Source of the DNA: Microbacterium protaetiae
Lineage (GTDB): Bacteria > Actinomycetota > Actinomycetes > Actinomycetales > Microbacteriaceae
Reading direction: 5' to 3'
Assembly: GCF_004135285.1 (NCBI RefSeq)
Contig: NZ_CP035494.1
Coordinates: 1,984,001 to 2,048,000 of the forward strand
DNA length: 64,000 nucleotides
Shown here: positions 56,390 through 64,000 of the stretch, in pieces
Numbering within the stretch: position 1 is the stretch's first letter
Layout: every line of letters begins with the position of its first letter
Position numbers and translations under genes: made by a program
Notes under the pieces: generated by a model
Told to the model about the DNA's origin: nothing
Databases searched by the model: none
What the model saw: only the letters and a program-made list of their open reading frames with translations

Positions 56390-57856
56390 ATGGACCTTCG
56401 CGACGCGGCGACGACGCCGATCATTCCGGGCTTCTTTCCCGACCCGACCATCTGCCGGGTCGGCGACGAGGTCTTCGTGGCGAACTCGTCGTTCGAGTAC
56501 TCGCCCGGCGTGCCGCTGTGGCGCAGCACCGACCTGGTCACCTGGCACGAGGCGGGCAACGCCCTCGACGACGACCCGGCGTTCGTGGCGGGGGATGCCG
56601 CAGCCGGCGGGGGCGTGTACGCGCCGACGTTGCGCCACCACGACGGACGCTTCTGGATGATCACCACGAACGTCTCGGGGGCGCCGGGCCAGCTGGTCAG
56701 CTCCGCTCCCGCGATCGAGGGCCCCTGGGGGCCGGCGCGCGTGATCGAGGGCATCCGCGGCATCGATCCCGATCTGGCATGGGACGACGATGGCACGTGC
56801 CTTGGCACGTACAGCTCGAACGACCCCGATGTGCCCGGCATCGCCCAGGTGCGCGTCGATCTCGACCGCGGCGTGGTCGTCGGCGCTGCCCGGTCGGTCA
56901 TGGCAGGAACGGGCCTGGCCTATCCCGAGGGCCCGCATGTCTTCCGTCGCGGTCACTGGTGGTATCTGCTGTTCGCCGAAGGTGGCACCGAGCGCGGACA
57001 CTGCGTGAGCGTGGCCCGCGGGCCCGCCGCATCCGGTCCCTTCGACCTCTGCCCCGCGAACCCGATCCTCACCCGGCGCAGCACGACCTTCCCGGTGCAG
57101 AACACCGGGCATGCCGACATGGTCGAGCTGGCCGACGGCACGTGGGCGATGGTGTACCTGGGAGTGCGCCCGCGCGGCGCGACCCCGCTGTTCCATGTCA
57201 ACGGCCGTGAGACCTTTCTGGCGGGCATCGACTGGGTCGACGACTGGCCGGTCGTCGTGCCCGACCGGTACCGCGTGCCCTTCGGCGAATCCGCGTTCAC
57301 CGACCGCTTTGGCGAGTCGCGTCTGCACCCGCGGTGGATCTCTCCGGGAGCAGCCCCGGGCGCCTTCGCCACGACCGGCGACGGCCTCGAACTGCGTGCC
57401 CTCGACAGCGACAACGGCGCTCCGGCTCTGCTGTCGGTGCGGGCCCGCGACCCGTACTGGCAGTTCACCGCCGTCACCGATGCCCGCGACGGCGCCGCGT
57501 TGCGCGTGCGCATGGACGAGCGGCACTGGTATGAGCTGCGCATCGTGCAAGGTCGCGCGCTCGTGCACGCGCAGATCGGGCCGGTCGCACAGGAATTCCC
57601 GAGTGACGAGCGGCTGAGTGTGCACGGTAACATCGAGCTGTGGGTGGGGGCGGATGCCGCAACCACGGGTGGCCCCGACGACCTTGTCTTCGGGGTGCGC
57701 GATGCCAGCGGCATCCACGAAGTCATCCGTCTCGACGGGCGTTACCTGTCCACCGAGGTGGCCGGGGGATTCGTCGGTCGGGTGATAGGTCTGCGTGCCG
57801 ACGGTCAGCCGGTGCGCTTCGCCGAGGTGCGCTACGAACCGGTCGAGGCCCGCTGA
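56390..57856 (+). CDS. GH43 glycoside hydrolase (beta-xylosidase/arabinofuranosidase type)
   Basis: A 488-residue enzyme with an N-terminal five-blade propeller: catalytic base Asp18 in FFPDP, modulating Asp in GIDPDL and acid Glu in YPEGP. From about 310 a beta-sandwich C-terminal domain follows, as in GH43 enzymes with an X19/C2-type module. It should cleave xylo-oligosaccharides or arabinose branches. ATG at 56390 follows GGAG by eight bases; a GTG at 56381 is an alternative. Confidence 0.92.
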   Translation: MDLRDAATTPIIPGFFPDPTICRVGDEVFVANSSFEYSPGVPLWRSTDLVTWHEAGNALDDDPAFVAGDAAAGGGVYAPTLRHHDGRFWMITTNVSGAPGQLVSSAPAIEGPWGPARVIEGIRGIDPDLAWDDDGTCLGTYSSNDPDVPGIAQVRVDLDRGVVVGAARSVMAGTGLAYPEGPHVFRRGHWWYLLFAEGGTERGHCVSVARGPAASGPFDLCPANPILTRRSTTFPVQNTGHADMVELADGTWAMVYLGVRPRGATPLFHVNGRETFLAGIDWVDDWPVVVPDRYRVPFGESAFTDRFGESRLHPRWISPGAAPGAFATTGDGLELRALDSDNGAPALLSVRARDPYWQFTAVTDARDGAALRVRMDERHWYELRIVQGRALVHAQIGPVAQEFPSDERLSVHGNIELWVGADAATTGGPDDLVFGVRDASGIHEVIRLDGRYLSTEVAGGFVGRVIGLRADGQPVRFAEVRYEPVEAR

Positions 57857-57893
57857 TGGGCGTCGCCGAGCATGAGGAAGACCGCTCCCGTCG

Positions 57894-57907
57894 TGGGAGC
57901 GCTCCCG
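57894..57907. promoter_or_regulatory. CebR-like LacI operator
   Basis: TGGGAGCGCTCCCG differs by one base from the cellobiose-repressor consensus TGGGAGCGCTCCCA known in Streptomyces. It lies 153 bp before the small leader frame and should repress the sugar transport operon. Confidence 0.85.
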
Positions 57908-57968
57908 ATTGTTACGCACGCGTTATCTCCCCGGAATTGACGAATCGGCGGGGGCGTGGTTTCTTTAA

Positions 57969-58009
57969 TCGAAGCGGTTCGACAGGTGATTCCCCGAAAC
58001 CTGTCGAAC
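57969..58009. promoter_or_regulatory. LacI-like box and hairpin in the transporter leader
   Basis: TCGAAGCGGTTCGA (57969-57982) partly overlaps the left arm of an 11-bp stem (GTTCGACAGGT with ACCTGTCGAAC). It could be a second operator or an RNA control element. Confidence 0.65.
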
Positions 58010-58059
58010 GGTGCGGACCGACGCGGCGACGCTCGGTCTCGGACGCACGAAGGAGTGAG

Positions 58060-58119
58060 ATGCGACGACACGACATCCCCCGCGCCCCGCGCGGCGATGA
58101 GCGGGTGAGTGCGCGATGA
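58060..58119 (+). CDS. 19-residue leader peptide coupled to the permease
   Basis: ATG at 58060 has AAGGAG four bases upstream and reads M-R-R-H-D-I-P-R-A-P-R-G-D-E-R-V-S-A-R. Its stop overlaps the permease ATG by four bases (ATGA). The permease itself has only a weak ribosome-binding site, so this frame likely brings ribosomes to it. Arg/His-rich; no match known. Confidence 0.6.
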   Translation: MRRHDIPRAPRGDERVSAR

Positions 58120-59111
58120 CGGTGCAAGCCGCCCTCGTTCATGAGGTGACCGCGGCCGAACTCGGTGACGAGCCGGGCGGCAAGAAGCGACGCCTGCGCG
58201 AGAAGCACGCCGGCGGGCGCAAGTCGTACGGGATGTTCTGGTGCATCGTCCCGTTCCTGATCCTGGTCTTCCTTTTCTCGTATTTCCCGCTGTACGGGTG
58301 GATCTACGCGCTGTTCGACTACAAGCCCGCACTCGGCCTGTCGGGCAGCGAGTTCGTCGGACTGCAGTGGTTCGAGATGCTGGTGAGCTCGCCGACGCAG
58401 ATGACGCAGATCGGACAGGTGCTGGTCAACACCCTGGCCATCAGCTTCCTCGGCATCGCGACCTCGGTCCTGCCCCTGGTGTTCGCCGTGTTCCTCAACG
58501 AGGTGCGCACGCCGTGGTTCCGCAACGCGGTGCAGACCCTGACCACCCTGCCGAACTTCATCTCGTGGGTGCTGGTCTACATGATCGCGTTCTCTTTGTT
58601 CTCCAGCACCGGCCTGGTCAACAGCATCCTGACCGATTCCGGTCTCATCACCGCGCCCATCAAGTTCCTCGACACCGACCAGCACGTGTGGGTGACGATG
58701 ACCCTGTGGAGCATCTGGAAGGGCCTGGGCTGGGGCGCGATCATCTACCTGGCCGCGATCGCGGGCATCGACCAGTCACTGTACGAGTCGGCGCGCATCG
58801 ACGGCGCCGGCCGTTTTCAGACGATGTGGTACATCACCATTCCGCAGCTGATGCCCACCTACCTGGTGCTGCTGCTGCTGTCGGTGGCCAACCTGCTCAA
58901 CAACGGCATGGAGCAATACTTCGTCTTCCAGAACGCGTTCAACAAGGAGCACATCCAGGTGCTCGATCTGTACGTCTACAACATCGGCATCACCGGAAAC
59001 AGCCTGTCGATGGCCACCGCTATCGGCATGCTCAAGAGCGTGATCTCGGTCATCCTTCTGTTCACCGTCAACACGATCGCCAAGCGCGTTCGCGGCACGT
59101 CGATCGTCTGA
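58116..59111 (+). CDS. Sugar ABC transporter permease (LplB/YtcP type), first subunit
   Basis: A 331-residue permease with a charged N terminus and about six helices. The EAA coupling motif reads ESARIDGAGRFQTMWYITIPQL. The LplB-like family imports oligosaccharides such as aldouronates or rhamnogalacturonan fragments in Firmicutes. It pairs with the next permease. Confidence 0.92.
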   Translation: MTVQAALVHEVTAAELGDEPGGKKRRLREKHAGGRKSYGMFWCIVPFLILVFLFSYFPLYGWIYALFDYKPALGLSGSEFVGLQWFEMLVSSPTQMTQIGQVLVNTLAISFLGIATSVLPLVFAVFLNEVRTPWFRNAVQTLTTLPNFISWVLVYMIAFSLFSSTGLVNSILTDSGLITAPIKFLDTDQHVWVTMTLWSIWKGLGWGAIIYLAAIAGIDQSLYESARIDGAGRFQTMWYITIPQLMPTYLVLLLLSVANLLNNGMEQYFVFQNAFNKEHIQVLDLYVYNIGITGNSLSMATAIGMLKSVISVILLFTVNTIAKRVRGTSIV

Positions 59112-59124
59112 GGGGTTGCATCCG

Positions 59125-60045
59125 ATGAGTACTGTCACCGCAGGTGTGCAGCGTCGCCATGCCGGCGACTGGATCTTCACGATCATCAACTACGGGGTCT
59201 TCCTGCTGTTGGTGTTCCTGTGCGCCTACCCGTTCTACTTTCTGATCATCAACTCGGTCAGCGCCAACGATGTGTCGGCGCTGGGTGACGTGCGCTGGTG
59301 GCCCATCGGGTTCCACCTCGGCAACTACAAAGAGGTGTTCCACCTCGAGGGTCTGCCGCTGGCCGCCGTCGTCAGTCTGGGCCGCACCGTCATCGGCACC
59401 GCAGCCACGGTGCTGGCCTCGGCGTTCCTGGGCTTCATGTTCACGCAGAGCAAGATGTGGGCCCGCCAGTTCTGGTATCGGTTCGTCATCGTCACGATGT
59501 ACTTCAGCGCGGGCCTGATCCCGGTGTTCATCATCATGAAGACGCTGGGTCTGACCAACAACTTCTGGGTGTACGTGCTGCCGTTCATCGTGCAGCCGTT
59601 CTTCATCATCCTGGTGAAGACCTACGTCGAGTCGATGCCCGAATCGCTGCAGGAGGCCGCCGAGGTCGACGGGGCCAACATCGTGCAGATCTTCTTCCGG
59701 GTCTATCTGCCCAACATGACCCCGATCCTGGCGACCGTGGCGATCTTCTCGGCGGTCGCGCAGTGGAACAGCTTCCAAGACACGCTGATCTACATCACCG
59801 ATCAGAGTCTGTACACGCTGCAGTACCTGCTGTACATGTTCATCAACCAGGCCAACAGCCTGGCCCAGGCAGCGCAGAACTCCGGGGGCGATATGTCGTC
59901 GATCATCTCGGCGGCCACCTCGCAGACGCCCACCTCGATTCGTATGACGGTGTCGGTCATCGTCGTGCTGCCCATCATCTTCATCTATCCCCTGTTCCAG
60001 CGCTTCTTCGTGAAGGGCATCATGCTGGGCGCCGTCAAGGGTTGA
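59125..60045 (+). CDS. Sugar ABC transporter permease (LplC/YtcP type), second subunit
   Basis: A 306-residue permease with EAAEVDGANIVQIFFRVYLPNMTP as the coupling loop and about six helices. ATG at 59125 follows GAGGGG by nine bases, only 13 bases after the first permease. No ATPase gene is nearby, as is usual for these importers, which share a common MsiK-like ATPase. Confidence 0.93.
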   Translation: MSTVTAGVQRRHAGDWIFTIINYGVFLLLVFLCAYPFYFLIINSVSANDVSALGDVRWWPIGFHLGNYKEVFHLEGLPLAAVVSLGRTVIGTAATVLASAFLGFMFTQSKMWARQFWYRFVIVTMYFSAGLIPVFIIMKTLGLTNNFWVYVLPFIVQPFFIILVKTYVESMPESLQEAAEVDGANIVQIFFRVYLPNMTPILATVAIFSAVAQWNSFQDTLIYITDQSLYTLQYLLYMFINQANSLAQAAQNSGGDMSSIISAATSQTPTSIRMTVSVIVVLPIIFIYPLFQRFFVKGIMLGAVKG

Positions 60046-60075
60046 CGGCGGCCGGTCCCACCAGAAAGGAATGCA

Positions 60076-61827
60076 ATGAAGCTGAAGAGGAAGGTGGCCG
60101 TCACGGCCATCGCGCTCCTCGCCGCCGGACTCCTGTCCTCCTGCAGCGGAGGCGGGTCGACCGCGGAGAAGACGACGACGAGCTCTTTCCCGGCGAAATG
60201 GGACAAAGAGATCACGATCGACGTGTTCGACGGCCTGGCGAACTACATGGGGATCCAGAAGGGCTGGTTCGCCAAGATCGTCAAGGACAAGTTCAACATG
60301 AAGTTGAACATCATCGCCCCCAACGTCGCCGGCGGCGGTGACACCCTGTACAACACCCGCGTGGCGGCCGGAAACCTCGGCGATCTCATCATCACCGACA
60401 AGGGGCAGAAGCTCGACGAGCTCGTTCAGGGCGGTCTGGTGATGGATGCCTCGTCGTACTATCCCGCGATGACCAACGTGGCGACGTTCGACAAGGCCGT
60501 GGACAACGTCAACGACGGCAAGGACGGGATCTACGGATTCCCGACGCAGGTCTCCTCGATCAAGCCGACGGAGTCGTCGGAGGGGCTCGACCCGACCTTC
60601 GGACCGTTCCTTCGCTGGGACCTGTACAAAGAGGCCGGGTACCCGAAGATCTCGACGCTCGAAGACCTGCTGCCGGTGCTCAAGCAGATGCAGGATCTCG
60701 AGCCGACGGCCCCCAACGGCAAGAAGGTCTACGCGCTGTCGCTGTTCAAGGACTGGGACGGCAACATGATGAACAACGCCAAGCAGCCCACCTGCTTCTA
60801 CGGCTATGACGAGATGGGCTTCGTGCTGGCCAAGGCCGACGGCTCTGACTACCAGGGCATCCTCGACCCTGACGGCGAGTACATGCGCACGCTCAAGTTC
60901 TTCTACCAGGCGAACCAGATGGGCCTCATGGACCCGGAGTCGACGACGCAGAACTACGACACGCTGTTCTCGAAGTACCAGAACGGTCAGGTGCTGTTCT
61001 CCTGGTGGCCCTGGCTGGGACAGTCGGCCTACAACACCGACGCCAACACGAAGGCAGGCAAGGGCTTCGAGATCGCTCCTCTCGAAGACATGAACGTCTT
61101 CTCATACGGCGCCGAAGCATACGGTGGCAAGCAGGTGATGGCCATCGGATCGAAGGCCAAGGACCCCGAGCGCATCGCTGCGTTCATCGACTGGCTGTAC
61201 TCGGCCGAGGGCACCTACGCCAACAACAGCCAGACCATGGGTGCCGCCGGCCCGCAGGGGCTGACCTGGGATGTCGCCAGTGACGGCAAGCCGGCGCTGA
61301 CCGACTTCGGCAAGCAGGTGTTCATCGATGGCAAGGGCGACGTTCCGGCTGAGTGGGGCGGCGGCGACTACACCGACGGCGCATCGGCTCTGAACGTGAG
61401 CCTGGTGCTGCCCAACGACGTCGACAAGGCGACCGGTCTGCCGTTCAGCTACAAGTTCTGGCCGAGCTATCAGAAGATCACCTCGACTCCGCTGAGCGAG
61501 GACTGGTCGGCACACATGGACGACGCGACGTCGACCATGGACTATCTCGCCAAGAACAACAAGATCACCGTCGCACCGGGTGCCAGCTACACGGCCCCCG
61601 CCGACAGCTCCGAGATCGAGACGCTGCGCAACCAGGTCAAGGCGATCATCGTGCAGTACTCGTGGCAGATGTCGTTCGCCAAGAACCAGTCCGAGTTCGA
61701 CTCGCTGCAGAAGGAACTGATCTCCAAGGCCACTGGCCTCGGGTACGACAAGGTGCTGAAGGTCGACATGGACAACGCGAAGGCGCAGAACGACGCCCGC
61801 GTGGCCGTGGCGGCGGCCTTCAAGTGA
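60076..61827 (+). CDS. Sugar-binding lipoprotein (LplA type)
   Basis: A 583-residue lipoprotein, the large LplA size, with lipobox LLSSC (Cys23). It has an extracellular oligosaccharide-binding domain rich in Trp and Tyr (VLFSWWPWLG, WPSYQK). AGAAAGG precedes the ATG. It should capture the sugar for the two permeases encoded just upstream. Confidence 0.92.
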   Translation: MKLKRKVAVTAIALLAAGLLSSCSGGGSTAEKTTTSSFPAKWDKEITIDVFDGLANYMGIQKGWFAKIVKDKFNMKLNIIAPNVAGGGDTLYNTRVAAGNLGDLIITDKGQKLDELVQGGLVMDASSYYPAMTNVATFDKAVDNVNDGKDGIYGFPTQVSSIKPTESSEGLDPTFGPFLRWDLYKEAGYPKISTLEDLLPVLKQMQDLEPTAPNGKKVYALSLFKDWDGNMMNNAKQPTCFYGYDEMGFVLAKADGSDYQGILDPDGEYMRTLKFFYQANQMGLMDPESTTQNYDTLFSKYQNGQVLFSWWPWLGQSAYNTDANTKAGKGFEIAPLEDMNVFSYGAEAYGGKQVMAIGSKAKDPERIAAFIDWLYSAEGTYANNSQTMGAAGPQGLTWDVASDGKPALTDFGKQVFIDGKGDVPAEWGGGDYTDGASALNVSLVLPNDVDKATGLPFSYKFWPSYQKITSTPLSEDWSAHMDDATSTMDYLAKNNKITVAPGASYTAPADSSEIETLRNQVKAIIVQYSWQMSFAKNQSEFDSLQKELISKATGLGYDKVLKVDMDNAKAQNDARVAVAAAFK

Positions 61828-61846
61828 CCCGCTGACAGTTCGGTGA

Positions 61847-61880
61847 CAGGGCCCGGGGCGCGCAAGCGCTCCGGGCCCTG
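61847..61880. terminator. Terminator of the sugar transport operon
   Basis: CAGGGCCCGG with CCGGGCCCTG arms plus inner GCGC/GCGC pairing and a GCAA loop. Confidence 0.85.
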
Positions 61881-61917
61881 CCGCGCTGTGCTGCGGATGA
61901 CTCGCGCGTGGCCGGTC

Positions 61918-62095
61918 GGGTGCGGCATCCCGGGCTCTCTGCGCGGTTCGGTGCGGCATTTTGGGCCTGCGGCATCTTGGGTGCGGCATCCCGGCCGGGT
62001 CTGCGGCATCCTGGGTGCCGGCATCCCGGCCGGGTCTTCGGCATCCTGGGTGCCGGCATCTTGGGTCTGCGGCATCCTGGGCCGTTCTCTCGGCT
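61918..62095. repeat. GCGGCATC-CTGGG imperfect tandem repeat
   Basis: Repeated TGCGGCATCCTGGG and GCCGGCATCCCGGCCGGGTC words with a period near 35 bp, leading into array B. Confidence 0.75.
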
Positions 62096-62097
62096 CG

Positions 62098-63445
62098 CGT
62101 CACAGTAGTGGCGGGTGTTCTCGCCGGGATGCCGCATCTTGTGTGACTCACCGGCAGCGCGTGTCACAGCAGTGGTGGGCGGAGCCGCCGGGATGCCACC
62201 AGTTGTGTGACCGGCCAGGATGCGTGTCACAGAAGTGGCGGGCGGAGCCGCCGGGTTGTCGCATCTTGTGTGACCCGCTGGCGGGGCGTGTCACAGCAGT
62301 GGCGGGCGGAGCCACCGGGATGCCGCATCTTGTGTGACACGCCGGTGGCGCCTGTCGCGGTAGTGGTGGGCTCGGCGGCCGGGAGGGGGCTGCTGCTGCT
62401 GGGGCTGCGGCATCCGGCGGTCTTTGTCCGATGGGCTGTGGCGGCTTCTCGGCTTCTTTCTGCAGCGCCTGTCGCAGTAGTGGCGGGTGTTCTCGCCGGG
62501 TTGTCGCATCTTGTGTGACCTGCCGGTGGCGCGTGTCACAGAAGTGGTGGGCCGAGCCGCCGGGATGCCACCAGTTGTGTGACCGGCCAGGATGCGTGTC
62601 ACAGAAGTGGCGGGCGGAGCCACCGGGATGCCGCATCTTGTGTGACACGCCGGTGGCGCCTGTCGCGGTAGTGGTGGGCTCGGCGGCCGGGAGAGGGCTG
62701 CTGGTGAGGCTGCGGCATCCGGCGGTCTTTGTCCGATGGGCTGTGGCGGCTTCTCGGCTTCTTCCGCAGCGCCTGTCACAGAAGTAGTGGGCCGAGCCGC
62801 CGGGATGTCGCATGTTGTGTGACCTGCCGGTGGCGCGTGTCACAGAAGTGGTGGGTTGGGTCGCCGGGATGCTGCATCTTGTGTGACACGCCGGTGATGT
62901 TGGCCGCGGTAGTGGTGGGCCCGGCCGCCGGGAGGGGGCTGCTGCTGCTGGGGCTGCGGCATCCGGCGGTCTTTGTCCGGCGGGCTGTGGCGGCATCTCG
63001 GCTTCTTTCCGCAGCGCCTGTCACAGTAGCGGCGGGTGTTCTCGCCGGGTTGTCGCATCTTGTGTGACTCACCGGTGGCGCGTGTCACAGCAGTGGTGGG
63101 TTGGGTCGCCGGGATGCCGCATCTTGTGTGACACGCCGGTGATGTTGGCCGCGGTAGTAGTGCGCTTGGAGGCAGGGAGAGGGCTGCTGGTGAGGCTGCG
63201 GCATCCGGCGGTCTTTGTCCGATGGGCTGTGGCGGCTTCTCGGCTTCTTTCTGCAGCGCCTGTCGCAGTAGTGGCGGGTGTTCTCGCCGGGATGCCGCAT
63301 CTTATGTGACCTGCCGGTGGCGCGTGTCACAGAAATGGCGGGTTGGGTCGCCGGGATGCCGCATCTTGTGTGACACGCCGGCGGGGCGTGTCACAGCAGT
63401 GGTGGGCCGAGCCACCGGGATGCCGCCGGTTGTGTGACACGGCAC
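62098..63445. repeat. 63-bp-period repeat array B with higher-order structure
   Basis: Units start GTGTCACA-G-[CA]-AG-TGG (for example 62161, 62224, 62287), 63 bp apart, and end CTTGTGTGAC. An inner hairpin varies as GGCGG/CCGCC or GGTGG/CCACC. A longer insert carrying GCGGCATCCGGCGGTCTTTG occurs four times (62407, 62712, 62956, 63198), giving a higher-order period of about 242-305 bp. It fills the 1.7-kb gene-free region after the transporter operon. Confidence 0.93.
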
Positions 63446-63532
63446 CGGCGGGCGCCGCACGGCACGACACGCCGCCGCACGGCACCGGCCGGCGCCGTAC
63501 CCCCGCCACACACCGCGGGCGAACGCCCCGAG

Positions 63533-64000
63533 TCAGGCGACGTGGCGCGCGAAGACGCTCCGGAACAGGAACGCCGTGGCGTAGGCGCCCACCGAGAAGC
63601 CCACGGTGAGCACGATGAATCCGAACGGCGGAAACAGCAGCGTGATGACGACCAGCGCGAGGGGGATCAGGATGATCCCGAAGGTGCGGGCCGACTCGGC
63701 TCCGGGCAGCAGCAGCGCGTTCTTGAGCGTTTGCTTCAGGGCGGCGTCGAACCAGGCGACCAGTGCCATCGCGTACATCCACGCGATGAAAAGGTACACC
63801 GCAGCCAGAGCAGCGACCACCGCCGCGATACCGCCCAGCACACTCGGGTTCGCCCACCAGAACACCACGCTGTATGCCATCAGAATCACCGGTACCAGCA
63901 GCACCAGCGACGCGAGCGACGCGCGCCGGAAGTTGCGGCCGAACGCGGGGAAGTAGTCCTTCAGTGGGCGCCCGCTCTCGTCGTCGGCGTACCGGATCGT
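63533..64000 (-). CDS. YesL/DUF624-like membrane protein, 5' end outside the window
   Basis: At least 156 residues, open to the window edge. It contains a GRPLKDYFPAFGRNFRRA segment and about three to four C-terminal helices, as in YesL/DUF624 proteins that accompany LplABC-type sugar importers. Role unproven; it probably assists the transporter. Start not visible. Confidence 0.75.
   Translation of the reverse strand, partial: TIRYADDESGRPLKDYFPAFGRNFRRASLASLVLLVPVILMAYSVVFWWANPSVLGGIAAVVAALAAVYLFIAWMYAMALVAWFDAALKQTLKNALLLPGAESARTFGIILIPLALVVITLLFPPFGFIVLTVGFSVGAYATAFLFRSVFARHVA

Noticed and set aside
62349..62460. rRNA or tRNA-like structured RNA in the long insert of array B
   Set aside because: No cloverleaf, anticodon arm or CCA end could be seen; the structure is explained by repeated hairpins.
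62098..63445. CRISPR or integron cassette array
   Set aside because: The whole 63-bp unit is repeated, so there are no spacers, and no integrase or cas genes are nearby.

Overview
The window looks like chromosomal DNA of a high-GC actinobacterium, most likely a Microbacteriaceae member close to Microbacterium. The signs are very high GC, extreme abundance of GGATGCCG/CGGCATCC words, several genes that appear leaderless (a TANNNT -10 about 7 nt before a GTG start), many 4-nt ATGA/GTGA gene overlaps, and gene families typical of that group (Lhr-Nei2 pair, DUF6421, DUF4916, DivIVA-like coiled coil). I saw no rRNA, tRNA, intact insertion sequence, prophage or CRISPR array.

Layout. 1-2100: subtilisin-like S8 peptidase with a six-unit S-T-N-P-Y-G/T repeat, then an intergenic strip of palindromic repeats. 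2100-6030: LysR-substrate-domain protein and an FtsX-type ABC exporter, separated by a 72-bp-period hairpin array and a 31-bp array. 6140-12060: iron/siderophore block (siderophore-interacting fusion protein, FecCD importer, binding lipoprotein) with two DtxR/IdeR-like boxes. 12067-14308: beta-helix protein and MFS exporter. 14741-20805: nei2-lhr DNA repair operon, GreA/B-like factor, PspC protein. 21139-26492: ABC-F ATPase carrying an in-frame palindromic insertion, membrane EEP phosphohydrolase, esterase, degenerate Nudix protein. 26597-30708: DivIVA-like protein, rraA, a scrambled strip with gene tails and a broken vapBC, L-threonine aldolase. 30767-35673: TetR, lipoprotein, adaptor and MacB-like ABC exporter. 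36233-37855: SDR and TetR sharing a palindromic operator. 37928-42923: FAD oxidoreductase and NitT/TauT-type importer whose binding-protein gene is frameshifted, with a divergent LysR gene. 43041-45325: three NAD(P)-binding oxidoreductases. 45822-50897: DUF6421 protein, AsnC regulator with two operator sites, aconitase. 51884-53828: LuxR-type two-component system. 53841-64000: hemicellulose block (CE7 esterase, GH1, GH43, two permeases, binding lipoprotein, YesL-like membrane protein) with LacI-type operators.

How the genes work together. The iron block would capture ferric siderophores with the lipoprotein, import them through FecCD plus ATPase, and release iron by flavin reduction. The hemicellulose block would import substituted oligosaccharides and cut them with a deacetylase, a GH43 enzyme and a beta-glycosidase. 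The 30767-35673 set is a regulated export system.

The most unusual feature is the density and order of intergenic repeats. There are two related arrays with a 63-64 bp period (50930-51720 and 62098-63445), a 72-bp array (2904-3462), 20-, 24-, 28- and 31-bp minisatellites, and at least four dispersed palindrome families, one of which lies inside a coding sequence. In the 63-bp arrays the inner hairpin bases co-vary between units, so selection on secondary structure is plausible. All functions are inferred from sequence alone; no database search was run.
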